A DNA stretch of 64,000 bases, taken from CAMQVM01 sp044433365. Lineage in GTDB: Bacteria; Bacteroidota; Bacteroidia; Bacteroidales; Rikenellaceae. Shown piece by piece: positions 16,436-25,694 of the stretch. The stretch covers positions 1 to 64,000 of the forward strand of contig JAWXTR010000001.1 in assembly GCA_044433365.1 (NCBI GenBank), given 5' to 3'. Each line of letters begins with the position of its first letter. Positions within the stretch are counted from its first letter, which is position 1. The position numbers and the translations under genes are program-made. Under the pieces are notes generated by a model, which was given only the letters and a program-made list of their open reading frames with translations, was not told the DNA's origin and did no database searches.

Positions 16436-18319
16436 ATGAGTAGAGAGATTAAATTTAGTTTGGTGTATCGTGATATGTGGCAATCGGCAGGAAAGTATGT
16501 GCCACGTGTTGACCAATTAGAGCGTGTTGCTCCAGAAATAGTTAAAATGGGCTGTTTTGCTCGTGTAGAGACAAATGGCGGTGGTTTTGAGCAAGTTAAC
16601 CTACTATTTGGAGAAAACCCAAATGCAGCAGTAAGAAAATGGACTAAGCCTTTTGCTGAGGCTGGCATCCAAACACATATGCTTGACCGTGCTCTTAATG
16701 GTCTGCGTATGAGTCCTGTACCAGATGATGTACGTCAACTATTCTATAAAGTAAAAAAAGCACAAGGTACTGATATCGCTCGTACTTTCTGTGGTCTTAA
16801 CGACACTCGCAATATTATCCCTTCAATTAAGTATGCTAAAGCTGCTGGAATGATTTCGCAAGCTGCTTTAAGTATCACTTTCTCGCCTATCCACACTGTT
16901 GAGTACTACACTAACTTAGCTTATGAGCTAATCGAGGCTGGTGCCGACGAAATTTGTGTTAAAGATATGGCTGGTGTTGGTCGTCCTGCTTCTCTAGGCA
17001 AAATCGTTGCTAACATCAAATCAAAATATCCTGAAATTCCTGTCCAATATCATAGTCATGCAGGTCCGGGCTTCTCAGTAGCTTCTATTTTAGAGGTTTG
17101 TAAAGCTGGTGCCGACTATATCGATGTAGGTATGGAGCCTCTTTCATGGGGTACTGGTCATGCCGACCTACTTACAGTTCATGCAATGTTGAAAGATGCA
17201 GGTTTTAAAGTTGCTGACATCAATATGGATGCCTATATGAAAGTTCGTTCTCTTACTCAAGAGTTTATGGACGATTTCTTAGGCTTCTACATTAGCCCTA
17301 AAAACCGCCTAATGAACTCGCTTCTTATCGGTCCTGGTCTGCCAGGTGGTATGATGGGTAGTTTGATGGCCGACCTAGAATCAAATCTTGAGAGCATTAA
17401 TCGCTACTTCACTAAAAATGGCAAACCTACAATCACTCAAGATGAACTTCTTATCAAACTGTTTGATGAAGTGGCTTACGTATGGCCTAAATTAGGTTTC
17501 CCACCGCTTGTTACTCCATTTAGCCAATATGTTAAAAATGTTGCGCTTATGAACGTTATGCAGATGTTAAAAGGTAAAGAGCGTTGGAGTATGATTGCTG
17601 ACGATATTTGGGATATGATTCTTGGTAAATCAGGTCGTCTTCCAGGTGAGTTAGCTCCAGAGATTAAAGCTATAGCTCAGAAGCAAGGTAGAGTTTTCTT
17701 TACAGGCGACCCTCAATCAGAATACCCAGATGCACTTGATAAATATCGTGCATTAATGGCTGAAAAAGGTTGGGAAATAGGTCAGGACGACGAAGAGTTA
17801 TTTGAATATGCAATGCATCCTGCTCAATATGAAGCGTACAAATCGGGTAAAGCTAAAGCCGATTTCGAAGCTGATATCGCAAAACGTAAAGCTGCTGCTT
17901 CGGCTCCTGCTGCACCTGCTGCTCCAGCTGCATCGGCTGCAATTGCACCTCAATCTATCACTGTAGATGTTAATGGTGAGCTATTTAGAGTAAATATCGT
18001 TCCTAGCGATGGTAGTGCTCCTGCTCCTGTAGCTTCGGCTCCAGCTCCTGCTGCTGCTTCAGCTCCTGCTGCTGCTTCAGCTCCTGCTGGTGGAAATGAG
18101 GTTATCTCTCCACTTGAGGGTAAATTCTTCTTAACTAAAGGCTCTGAGGCTGGTGTTAAAGTAGGTGATACAGTTAAAAATGGTGATGTAATCTGTTACG
18201 TTGAGGCTATGAAAACCTACAACGCAATTACCTCTCCTTTTGATGGTGTAATTACTGAAATTTGCTTAAATAGCGGTGATAGCGTTTATGAAGATGATGT
18301 AATAATCAGGATTGGATAG
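16436..18319 (+). CDS. biotin-dependent carboxyltransferase/decarboxylase alpha subunit (OadA-like)
   Basis: A 627-residue protein with an N-terminal carboxyltransferase barrel (residues about 5-300), a PYC/OADA helical domain, an Ala/Pro-rich flexible linker (about 478-555) and a C-terminal biotinyl domain with Lys593 in CYVEAMKTYNA. It moves a carboxyl group from a beta-keto or acyl-CoA acid to biotin, for decarboxylation by the beta subunit. The conserved CVKDMAG lysine is present, but other motifs are unusual: RDMWQS instead of RDAHQS, ETNGGG instead of EMWGGA, and YHSHAGPG at the metal site. Oxaloacetate is the default substrate guess; the divergence leaves this open. There is no biotin carboxylase nearby. 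Confidence 0.88.
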   Translation: MSREIKFSLVYRDMWQSAGKYVPRVDQLERVAPEIVKMGCFARVETNGGGFEQVNLLFGENPNAAVRKWTKPFAEAGIQTHMLDRALNGLRMSPVPDDVRQLFYKVKKAQGTDIARTFCGLNDTRNIIPSIKYAKAAGMISQAALSITFSPIHTVEYYTNLAYELIEAGADEICVKDMAGVGRPASLGKIVANIKSKYPEIPVQYHSHAGPGFSVASILEVCKAGADYIDVGMEPLSWGTGHADLLTVHAMLKDAGFKVADINMDAYMKVRSLTQEFMDDFLGFYISPKNRLMNSLLIGPGLPGGMMGSLMADLESNLESINRYFTKNGKPTITQDELLIKLFDEVAYVWPKLGFPPLVTPFSQYVKNVALMNVMQMLKGKERWSMIADDIWDMILGKSGRLPGELAPEIKAIAQKQGRVFFTGDPQSEYPDALDKYRALMAEKGWEIGQDDEELFEYAMHPAQYEAYKSGKAKADFEADIAKRKAAASAPAAPAAPAASAAIAPQSITVDVNGELFRVNIVPSDGSAPAPVASAPAPAAASAPAAASAPAGGNEVISPLEGKFFLTKGSEAGVKVGDTVKNGDVICYVEAMKTYNAITSPFDGVITEICLNSGDSVYEDDVIIRIG

Positions 18320-18327
18320 TTAATTAA

Positions 18328-18397
18328 TGATAAATTGTAAATTATAAATTATAAATTTCGGATAGGGATATTATCATTTATAATTTATCATTTATCA
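18328..18397. repeat. inverted AT-rich heptamer arrays between alpha and beta genes
   Basis: TGATAAATTGTAAATTATAA-type heptamers up to about 18356 are repeated in reverse complement at 18376-18397, forming a roughly 22-bp imperfect stem in the transcript between the alpha and beta genes. It might reduce expression of the downstream gene or protect mRNA ends; this is inference. Confidence 0.6.
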
Positions 18398-18415
18398 TTA
18401 TTCATTAAAAAAATT

Positions 18416-19621
18416 ATGAATATTTTTGAAAAACTATATGAGATGACAGCGTTTGGCGCAATTATCGACAATCCTGCGTCTCTATTAATGTTGGCAGTGG
18501 CCTTTGTATTTCTATATTTAGGTATCAAAAAAGGTTATGAGCCGCTGCTTTTAGTGCCTATCGCTTTTGGTGTGTTGCTAGCAAACATACCAGGAGGTTC
18601 AATGAATGTTGTGCAAGCTACCGACGAAAATGGCATTATGAGCATGACTCTACTAGAGATTGCTCATGATTATGGTATCATGAACTTTATCTACTATGCT
18701 CTTATCAAAACAGGTGTGCTTCCTCCTATTATTTTCATGGGTGTTGGTGCAATGACCGACTTTGGACCGCTTCTTCGTAACTTGCGTTTAGCAATTTTTG
18801 GAGCAGCTGCTCAGGTGGGTATCTTCTCTGTTTTGGTTGCGGCTGTACTTCTTGGATTTACTCCGCAAGAGGCTGCTTCACTAGGTATTATTGGTGGTGC
18901 CGATGGTCCAACAGCTATTTTTACAACCATTAAATTGGCTCCTCATCTACTTGGTCCTATTGCAATTGCTGCCTATTCATATATGGCTCTTGTGCCTGTA
19001 ATTCTTCCGCTTGTGGCGAAGGCTTGTTGTACAAAAAATGAGCTTATGATTAATATGAAGAAGCAAGAGAAGGCATATCCATCGAAATTGGAGATAAAAA
19101 ATATGCGTATTGCCAAAATTATCTTCCCAATCGCAGTTGGTACAGTTGTAGCTATTATCGTTCCTTCGTCAGTGCCACTTGTTGGAATGTTGATGTTTGG
19201 TAATCTTATCAAAGAGATTGGTGCCAATACCTCTCGTATATTTGATGCTGCTTCAAATGCAATTATGAACTCTGCAACAATCTTTTTAGGTCTTTCGGTT
19301 GGTGCTACAATGAGTGCAGATGTATTTTTAGAGTGGACAACCATCGGTATCGTAGTTGGTGGATTCTTGGCGTTTGCTGTATCTATGGCTGGTGGTATTT
19401 TCTTTGTAAAACTTGTAAATCTATTTACTAAAAAGAAAATTAATCCACTTATTGGTGCAACAGGTCTAAGTGCAGTGCCTATGGCATCTCGTGTAGCAAA
19501 TGAGGTTGCTGTAAAATATGACCCAACAAACCATCTTCTACAATATGCAATGTCGAGTAACATTTCGGGTGTAATTGGTTCGGCTGTTGCAGCTGGAGTG
19601 CTTATCTCATTTCTTTCGTAA
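18416..19621 (+). CDS. oadB: Na+-translocating decarboxylase beta subunit
   Basis: A 401-residue polytopic inner-membrane protein. It takes the carboxyl group from carboxybiotin, releases CO2 and pumps Na+ outward. Family signatures are MGVGAMTDFGPLLRN, GIIGGADGPTAIF (with the conserved Asp of the Na+ site) and the C-terminal ATGLSAVPMASRVANE segment. About ten hydrophobic helices are present. It follows the alpha gene after 96 bases and ends the operon; a strong terminator follows. With oadG and the alpha gene it makes a full membrane complex. Confidence 0.94.
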   Translation: MNIFEKLYEMTAFGAIIDNPASLLMLAVAFVFLYLGIKKGYEPLLLVPIAFGVLLANIPGGSMNVVQATDENGIMSMTLLEIAHDYGIMNFIYYALIKTGVLPPIIFMGVGAMTDFGPLLRNLRLAIFGAAAQVGIFSVLVAAVLLGFTPQEAASLGIIGGADGPTAIFTTIKLAPHLLGPIAIAAYSYMALVPVILPLVAKACCTKNELMINMKKQEKAYPSKLEIKNMRIAKIIFPIAVGTVVAIIVPSSVPLVGMLMFGNLIKEIGANTSRIFDAASNAIMNSATIFLGLSVGATMSADVFLEWTTIGIVVGGFLAFAVSMAGGIFFVKLVNLFTKKKINPLIGATGLSAVPMASRVANEVAVKYDPTNHLLQYAMSSNISGVIGSAVAAGVLISFLS

Positions 19622-19630
19622 CTTTTCATT

Positions 19631-19671
19631 GAGGGAAAAAGCTCTGAAGGTCATATTTTAGAAGTTTCATT
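19631..19671. repeat. SE-related palindrome, variant C
   Basis: GAGGGAAAAAGCTCTGAAGG followed by TTTTAGAAGTTTC resembles the partner copy at 27084-27120 (GGAAAAGCTCTGAAAG ... TTTTAGAAGTTCTCC). It is a decayed member of the SE family. Confidence 0.5.
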
Positions 19672-19703
19672 AAGAATTTACAACCCTCCTTAAACCATAT
19701 TTT

Positions 19704-19743
19704 GGTGTTATTAAATTTATCAAATTTAATAACACCATTTTTT
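19704..19743 (+). terminator. rho-independent terminator of the decarboxylase operon
   Basis: A perfect 15-bp stem (GGTGTTATTAAATTT) with a 3-base loop, followed by ATTTTTTG. Confidence 0.88.
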
Positions 19744-19754
19744 GTCTGATAAAT

Positions 19755-19786
19755 TTTGGAATTTTAATTAATTTATATTATTTTTG
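19755..19786 (+). promoter_or_regulatory. Bacteroides promoter of the GH2 gene
   Basis: A -33 TTTG (19755-19758) and a -7 TATTTTTG (19779-19786) are separated by 20 bases, matching the Bacteroides consensus. Transcription would start near 19793, giving a leader of about 70 bases before the ATG at 19865. Confidence 0.7.
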
Positions 19787-19864
19787 CGTTAATTTGTGAA
19801 TAATGAAGAATAATAGTTGTTTTTTATTACCAAAATTTAATTTTTAACTAAAATCCCCCACAAA

Positions 19865-22342
19865 ATGAAAAAAACTTTATTATTGTTAATCCTAACCCTC
19901 TTTGCGTTGCATAGTATTGCAGCCCAGTGGAATAAGACCTCTGTAAGAGAGAGTAGCTGCTTTAATTCTGATTGGAAATTTGTCCTTGGCGACAATCCAG
20001 AGTTTCGTGAACCAAATTTCGACGACTCTTCATGGCGAAAACTCTCACTTCCACACGATTGGAGTATTGAGGGTGAATATGCACCCGATTTTATTGCTGG
20101 TAAAAACAATGGATTTTTCCCAGAGGGTCTAGGGTGGTATCGTAAGTCGTTTACCGTGCCTGCTACCGACAAAAATAAGCAGTTTGTAATCCAATTCGAT
20201 GGTGTTTTTATGAACTCAGAGGTGTGGATTAATGGTAAGTATCTTGGTCGTCGTCCTTTTGGTTACTCTACTTTTAGATATGACCTAACGGATGCACTAA
20301 AATTTGGTGGCGAAAATATTATTGCTGTAAGAGTCGATAATAGTGTTCCCGGTGCCACTAGATGGTATAATGGCTCTGGTATCTACCGTGATGTACATCT
20401 TCTAAAAACAAACTACGTACATTTCAAACATAATGGTGGAGTATTCGTAAAAACTCCTGTTGCTGAGGCTTCAAAGGCTGTTGTAGATGTCGATTACGAT
20501 ATTCTTGGTACGTTTTTCTCGGATGAAGAGATTAATATTTTCAAGAAAAATGGTTGGTTAAGAACCGAAAGTAAATGGAAGAACGACCCTCGTAACCATG
20601 AATGTACTATCCGCTCGATTATCTATGATGCAGATGGTAATGAGGTGGCAAAGAGCGAGGATATCCACAATATAATGAACTACGATATTGATTATATAGC
20701 ATCGCAAAAATTGGTTTTCGAAAACCCTATTCGTTGGTCGGCTGATACCCCTTACCTCTACACGCTAAAGAGCGAAATAGAGTATGATGGTCGTATTTTG
20801 GATGATGTTGTTACAAAATTTGGTGTTCGAAAAATCGAATTTTTACAACATACAGGTCTGTTTGTAAATGGCGAAGAGACAAAACTTTATGGCGTTTGTC
20901 TGCACCACGATGCTGGTAGTCTTGGAGCTGCTGTACCTGAAAAATCGTTGATTTACCGTCTTGAAAAGCTAAAAGCAATGGGTTGTAACGCTCTACGCAC
21001 TGCACATAATCCATTTTCTCCTACTTTCTACCACCTTTGTGATAGTATGGGCTTCTATGTTATGGACGAAGCGTTTGATGAGTGGACCTCTGGTTGGGGT
21101 GTAAATTGGACAGAAAACCCTATGAGTAAGGCTCTAAATGGCTATAGCCATCTTTTTGAGCAGTGGTGGAGAACCGATTTAGGCGATATGATTCTTCGTG
21201 ACCGCAACCATCCTTCTGTAATTATGTATGGTATTGGTAATGAGATTCCAGACTATCGTCATGAGTATAAAGCTGGTGAGAGAGCAGCCGAAATGGTTGA
21301 GCTTTCTCATAAATTAGACCCTACACGTTATGTTACAACTGGTGATAATGGTGCAAAACGTTCGATGTTGCACGGTGTTACCGACAAACTTGATATTATT
21401 GGTGTAAACTACATTGAACGTGACTATGGTACAGATGTCCTATATGATGGACTTATCGAGGCGCATCCTGATATGTTAACATTTGGTAGTGAGGTGAGTA
21501 AAGAGCTGTTTTATTTTCATGCGGTTCGTGATAAACCACATGTAATTGGTAGTTTTATTTGGACTGGTATCGATTATCTTGGAGAAACTAAAGATGTGAA
21601 TAGACGTGGATGGAATAGCTCTTTGTTAGATTTAACGCTCAATAAACGTGCTGATGGAGCATTATACGAGGCGTGTTGGAGTAAAAAACCTGTTGTATCA
21701 ATCACTACATCGCTTGTTACTGCATCAACAGAGGCGCAAAAAGAACAATTTAGTGAGGCTGGCGAAGTAATAGTAACAGAGAGCGAAAAGCTATTTACTT
21801 GGAATCGTAAAGAGGGCGAAAAGGTGTTTGTAATTGTTTACAACAATTGTGATGAGATTGAACTTAAAGTAAACGGCAAATCGTTAGGCAAAAAACCTAC
21901 AGGAAAAGATACATATTACGCTGAATTTGAAACAACCTACAAAAGTGGAAAAGTCGAGGCTATAGGTTATATTGATGGCAAAAAAGTAGGTTCTGATATG
22001 TTGGTCTCTACTGGCAAAGAGAGTCAAATTATTGCAAAATCTGTTTGGAATGAGCTTGTAAAAGATGGAAAAGATGTTGCAATTATTGAGGTAGATATCG
22101 CCGATAGCAAAGGAGTTACTGTTCCAGAGGCTACAAATATTGTGAATGTAGAGATTGAGGGCGGTGCACGTCTACTTGGTATCGACTCTCCAAACCTATT
22201 CTATAAAGGTCTGTTCGGTGCACCTTCACGTGATGCAATGAATGGTAAACTACTTTTCACAATCCAATCTACTGGCGAGAATAGCCCAGTTAAGGTAAAA
22301 CTTACCTCTGATGGACTTGAGGGTTGCGAGGTTGAGTTGTAA
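19865..22342 (+). CDS. secreted glycoside hydrolase family 2 enzyme (beta-galactosidase-like)
   Basis: An 825-residue exported GH2 enzyme: signal peptide (residues 1-20, ending SIAAQ), N-terminal sugar-binding jelly roll, Ig-like domain, catalytic barrel and C-terminal Ig-like domains (DUF4982 type). The acid/base is Glu460 in MYGIGNEIPD and the nucleophile is probably Glu543 in LTFGSEVS. The barrel also carries LRTAHNPFSP and VMDEAFDEW. GH2 enzymes of this form cleave terminal beta-galactosides or glucuronides in glycans; the exact sugar cannot be told. It is monocistronic, with its own promoter and terminator, and no SusCD pair is adjacent. Confidence 0.92.
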   Translation: MKKTLLLLILTLFALHSIAAQWNKTSVRESSCFNSDWKFVLGDNPEFREPNFDDSSWRKLSLPHDWSIEGEYAPDFIAGKNNGFFPEGLGWYRKSFTVPATDKNKQFVIQFDGVFMNSEVWINGKYLGRRPFGYSTFRYDLTDALKFGGENIIAVRVDNSVPGATRWYNGSGIYRDVHLLKTNYVHFKHNGGVFVKTPVAEASKAVVDVDYDILGTFFSDEEINIFKKNGWLRTESKWKNDPRNHECTIRSIIYDADGNEVAKSEDIHNIMNYDIDYIASQKLVFENPIRWSADTPYLYTLKSEIEYDGRILDDVVTKFGVRKIEFLQHTGLFVNGEETKLYGVCLHHDAGSLGAAVPEKSLIYRLEKLKAMGCNALRTAHNPFSPTFYHLCDSMGFYVMDEAFDEWTSGWGVNWTENPMSKALNGYSHLFEQWWRTDLGDMILRDRNHPSVIMYGIGNEIPDYRHEYKAGERAAEMVELSHKLDPTRYVTTGDNGAKRSMLHGVTDKLDIIGVNYIERDYGTDVLYDGLIEAHPDMLTFGSEVSKELFYFHAVRDKPHVIGSFIWTGIDYLGETKDVNRRGWNSSLLDLTLNKRADGALYEACWSKKPVVSITTSLVTASTEAQKEQFSEAGEVIVTESEKLFTWNRKEGEKVFVIVYNNCDEIELKVNGKSLGKKPTGKDTYYAEFETTYKSGKVEAIGYIDGKKVGSDMLVSTGKESQIIAKSVWNELVKDGKDVAIIEVDIADSKGVTVPEATNIVNVEIEGGARLLGIDSPNLFYKGLFGAPSRDAMNGKLLFTIQSTGENSPVKVKLTSDGLEGCEVEL

Positions 22343-22373
22343 ATGCCGATGATTTAAAAATCCTAAAAATAGA

Positions 22374-22414
22374 CAAACAACCCTTGTCACAGAGCTCGTG
22401 GCAAGGGTTGTTTG
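22374..22414 (+). terminator. terminator of the GH2 gene
   Basis: A 17-bp stem with one mismatch (CAAACAACCCTTGTCAC / GTGGCAAGGGTTGTTTG) and a 7-base loop; the downstream side is only weakly T-rich. Confidence 0.75.
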
Positions 22415-22452
22415 TGTAAAATGGGTGCTTTGGGGTCACCTTCTTTTAAAGA

Positions 22453-22560
22453 CAAATTCAAACCCAGACGTAGCCCTGCTACGTCTGTAACCGAACCAAA
22501 GCAAACAAAAATTGAATTTGACAAGCCAAATTCAAACCCAGACGTAGCAGGGCTACGTCT
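22453..22560. repeat. paired REP-like repeat with inverted cores
   Basis: AAATTCAAACCC occurs twice in the same direction (22453 and 22528), each followed by a 21-base near-palindrome (22466-22486 and 22540-22560). Both cores share AGACGTAGC...GCTACGTCT, but the central bases are CCT in the first and AGG in the second, so the cores are exact reverse complements of one another. GGTTACAGACG-type sequence recurs at 27990-28013. Confidence 0.75.
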
Positions 22561-22611
22561 CTACAGCCGAGCCACAAATTAAAATTTATAACAATAGATT
22601 TTTTAACTCCG

Positions 22612-22680
22612 CTCAATATAAAACCACTATATTTTCGATTTAATAGCAAAAAAACTCATCTCCAATAATACTCTTAAAAA
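22612..22680. repeat. decayed partial MITE
   Basis: CTCAATATAAAACCACTATA and the following 50 bases match the middle and right half of the 167-bp element with several substitutions; both tips are missing. It lies 47 bases upstream of amtB. Confidence 0.75.
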
Positions 22681-22726
22681 AACAAAGGTATGTTTATTGC
22701 TTATCTAGTCGAAAATATTTATCACT

Positions 22727-23920
22727 ATGCAAGAAATTTCACTATCGTCGGCAATCAATACGGGCAATGTTGCCTTTATGGTAATAACAACAGTTTTAGT
22801 CTTTTTTATGACCCCAGGGCTAGCTTTTTTCTATGGTGGATTGGTCGAAAAACGTAATTCATCGACAATGATGTTCTACACCTTTATCTCTATTGGAATT
22901 GTTACGGTTTTATGGTTTTTAGGTGGATTTTCAATGGTTTTTGGAAAGGATTGTGGCGGAATAATTGGTAATCCTACGCAATATTTTATGTTAAAAGGAG
23001 TAGACTTTTCCGTTAATTCAAATTATGGTAAAACCATCCCTTTTTTGATGTTTTTCGTCTATCAACTGATGTTTGCCATTATAACAGCACCGCTTATGAC
23101 TGGTGCTTTTGCAAATAGAATGCGCCCTGTGTCGTGGATTTGGATGCAGATTCTTTGGATGATACTAATCTATTTCCCTGTGGCTCATTGGGTGTGGGGA
23201 GGTGGTTTTCTCTCAAAATTGGGCTTTGTAGATTATGCTGGAGGCACTGTAATCCACACTACTGCTGGATTTAGTGCCCTTATTGCTATTATTCTACTCG
23301 GTAAACGAAAGGTGATTCCACCTAAAAACTATAGCAATATCAATTTAGTGCTTATCGGAACAGCAATTTTAGCATTTGGGTGGTTTGGCTTTAACTCTGG
23401 GGGTGCTTTAGCTGCTCGTGAAGTGGCAGCAGTGGCATTTGTAAATAGTGCTATTGCTGCTGGGTTTGCAATGGTGGTTTGGATGTTGATTTCCTACCAC
23501 TATAAACGTAAATTTTCGTTTGTAGAGCTAACTACGGGTATGATTGCAGGGCTTGCTACGATTACTCCTGCGTCGGGATATGTTACCCCTCAAAGTGCTG
23601 CAATAATCGCTATTTTGGCAGCTATTGGTTGCTATTTTTTTGTCGAAATCCTTAAAAAATGGAACGTAGACGATGCTCTCGGAGTGTGGGGAGTGCATGG
23701 TATGGGAGGTTTTATGGGAACTATATATATCGGTTTTTTTGCCGATAGTAGAGTTAATATTGTGGAGGCAAGCGTTAACCAACTTCTAATTCAAACTCTC
23801 GGTGTGGTGATTGTAGCTATCTACTCTTTTGCTATAACCTATATAATTATGAAAATTGTAGGTGGCAAAGTTCCTAGTACCGTGCAGATTAGGGGCTTGG
23901 ATGAAGAGTATATGGAGTAG
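22727..23920 (+). CDS. amtB: ammonium transporter
   Basis: A 397-residue Amt/MEP/Rh channel of the inner membrane with about eleven helices that conducts ammonia/ammonium. Recognised by GLAFFYGGLVEKRNSSTMM at the N-terminus, HWVWGGGFL, DYAGGTVIHTTAG with the pore His, FGWFGFNSGGAL and DDALGVWGVHGMGG with the second pore His. There is no signal peptide, and no PII gene (glnB/glnK) follows in this window, whereas many bacteria pair the two. An SE repeat and a terminator follow directly. Confidence 0.96.
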   Translation: MQEISLSSAINTGNVAFMVITTVLVFFMTPGLAFFYGGLVEKRNSSTMMFYTFISIGIVTVLWFLGGFSMVFGKDCGGIIGNPTQYFMLKGVDFSVNSNYGKTIPFLMFFVYQLMFAIITAPLMTGAFANRMRPVSWIWMQILWMILIYFPVAHWVWGGGFLSKLGFVDYAGGTVIHTTAGFSALIAIILLGKRKVIPPKNYSNINLVLIGTAILAFGWFGFNSGGALAAREVAAVAFVNSAIAAGFAMVVWMLISYHYKRKFSFVELTTGMIAGLATITPASGYVTPQSAAIIAILAAIGCYFFVEILKKWNVDDALGVWGVHGMGGFMGTIYIGFFADSRVNIVEASVNQLLIQTLGVVIVAIYSFAITYIIMKIVGGKVPSTVQIRGLDEEYME

Positions 23921-23963
23921 GGTGAGTGCTTTGAGTACTTTAAAAATTGAATAAAACCAATAA

Positions 23964-24009
23964 AGGGAACTTCTAAAATCTCTCAAAATCCAAAATTTAG
24001 AATTCCCCT
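23964..24009. repeat. SE palindrome, type B
   Basis: AGGGAACTTCTAAAATC at the left, AATTTAGAATTCCCCT at the right. Confidence 0.85.
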
Positions 24010-24011
24010 AA

Positions 24012-24054
24012 AAAAAGTCAAATTTACAGATGGATTATGTAAATTTGACTTTTT
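24012..24054. terminator. bidirectional terminator between amtB and gtr operon
   Basis: A perfect 16-bp stem (AAAAAGTCAAATTTAC / GTAAATTTGACTTTTT) around an 11-base loop, with A- and T-runs suited to both strands. Confidence 0.88.
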
Positions 24055-24100
24055 AAGGATTTAGGTGTAAATATGATTTGGGTATTCTACGATTACGACG

Positions 24101-25669
24101 TTACCACCAAGCTCTAATGTCATCTGTATCTGATATATCACCAATTTTCACAACAAGAATACCATCTATATATTTCATTGAATTTTTATCGGGGAATGAT
24201 GGAAGTTTGTTGCCCTCAATTATTAGCTTGTCGCTCATCTCTGATTTTTTTAATATATTCATGTTGTAGCCTAGTATGTATTTGAAGTATTTTTCTGCTT
24301 TGAATGTAATAGAATACTGTGTTGTATTGGATCCCCTTAAGACTATTTTATCAAATCCTTCTCTTAATCCTAAAGTGGGAGATTTTGCCCAAAAGCCTAT
24401 TAATGCCACTTTGGTCTCTCCAGTTACGTAATTTTCGTGCTGTTCTATTCTATCAATTAATCTTGATGTAAATGAAAGTGTCGATTGGTATTCAAGTTCT
24501 TTTTTAAGGTATAGTTGATTTGCTAAGATAATATTCCCAAATATCATGGCTCCTATCGAAATAAATACTATTCTGTTAAACCATTTATTCTTTAATTTCA
24601 ATAGACTTATGTTTAAATATTGATGGTATTCAAATATCATTAAGAAAAGAATTATTATAAAGAAAGTTGAAAATATTGTTAATGTATAAGCATCTGGATA
24701 AATTACGAAATTAATAATATTAATAAAAATTGGCATTAAGATAATTGTAACAATGATATATATTCTATTAATTCTATTGATTTTTAAATGTTTAACAAGG
24801 TTGATAAATGAGATAGAGGTTAGAGTAAAGAAAATAATACTAAGCGTAGAAGCTATTATTATTTGCCCTCCTTTTATCATATCATAAATAGGCATTAATT
24901 TTTTAAAACAGAATGAAAATAGATGTATAAATTTGTATGATTTAAACGATATATTATCTAGTTTGATTGAATTAGTAGAATTTGACACTGAAATTCCTGT
25001 TATAAACAATACCAACTTATGAATAATTATATATAAAGCAACACTTAAAAGCAAACTTATGACTGCCTTTCCTAAATTTCTCCATAGTTCGCTATTTGGC
25101 TTCTTATCCAAAATGTCTTTAATAAAAAGTATCATAACCATAGCTATACTAACCTGTATATAAGCTTGATATAACCCTAGCGATAATACAAGCGGAATTA
25201 TTGCCCAAAATAGCCCTTTTTTGTAATTTCTTAATATATACACGCCTATTACCGATAAGGCAAGCGATAGCATAAACATATCAGATTCGTATATAAATGT
25301 TGCATTTGTTGCACTCAGCGTTAGGTTTGTTGTGAGTATTCCACAAATAGAGAAAATTATATATCTGTTTTTTATATCTAGCAGTTTAACTGTAAAATAT
25401 GCTGCAATAGAGAGATATAGAAGAGATAAAAGCCCAATTAACCATGGCATGGCTATCAATCCTCTAAATGCCATTAAGATTGGTTGTACAAATCGACCAA
25501 GTGAAATTTTCCAAAAAATGTCATCATATTGGTATAATACAACTATAGAGTCGACTGAAAACATCGAATTAAGATAGCAATATCCATGCGCCACCAATCC
25601 CAATCCAAATATTGAGGCTAGGATAAATATTATTAGTGATTTGTCTTGTTGTAATTTTTCTTGTATCAT
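24101..25669 (-). CDS. Gtr-type glucosyltransferase, multi-membrane-spanning
   Basis: A 522-residue inner-membrane protein with about eleven hydrophobic helices and a C-terminal periplasmic domain. It resembles the glucosyltransferase domain of serotype-converting Gtr proteins: SVDSIVVLYQYDDIFWKISLGR, then SATNATFIYESDMFMLSLALS and LGLYQAYIQVS. Such enzymes take a sugar from undecaprenyl phosphate and add it to a surface polysaccharide on the periplasmic side. It is the third gene of the gtrA-gtrB-gtr operon, 25 bases after gtrB, and is the specificity-determining member. The sugar and acceptor are not predictable. Confidence 0.82.
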   Translation of the reverse strand: MIQEKLQQDKSLIIFILASIFGLGLVAHGYCYLNSMFSVDSIVVLYQYDDIFWKISLGRFVQPILMAFRGLIAMPWLIGLLSLLYLSIAAYFTVKLLDIKNRYIIFSICGILTTNLTLSATNATFIYESDMFMLSLALSVIGVYILRNYKKGLFWAIIPLVLSLGLYQAYIQVSIAMVMILFIKDILDKKPNSELWRNLGKAVISLLLSVALYIIIHKLVLFITGISVSNSTNSIKLDNISFKSYKFIHLFSFCFKKLMPIYDMIKGGQIIIASTLSIIFFTLTSISFINLVKHLKINRINRIYIIVTIILMPIFINIINFVIYPDAYTLTIFSTFFIIILFLMIFEYHQYLNISLLKLKNKWFNRIVFISIGAMIFGNIILANQLYLKKELEYQSTLSFTSRLIDRIEQHENYVTGETKVALIGFWAKSPTLGLREGFDKIVLRGSNTTQYSITFKAEKYFKYILGYNMNILKKSEMSDKLIIEGNKLPSFPDKNSMKYIDGILVVKIGDISDTDDIRAWW

Positions 25670-25694
25670 TTTTGTCTATTTTGAAATTTATTTA

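Noticed and set aside
12030..22440. Shared 13-mer GGTGACCCCAAAG (12030-12042) and its complement (22428-22440)
   Set aside because: Two short copies near terminators, without further flanking similarity beyond a few bases; too little to call a repeat family.
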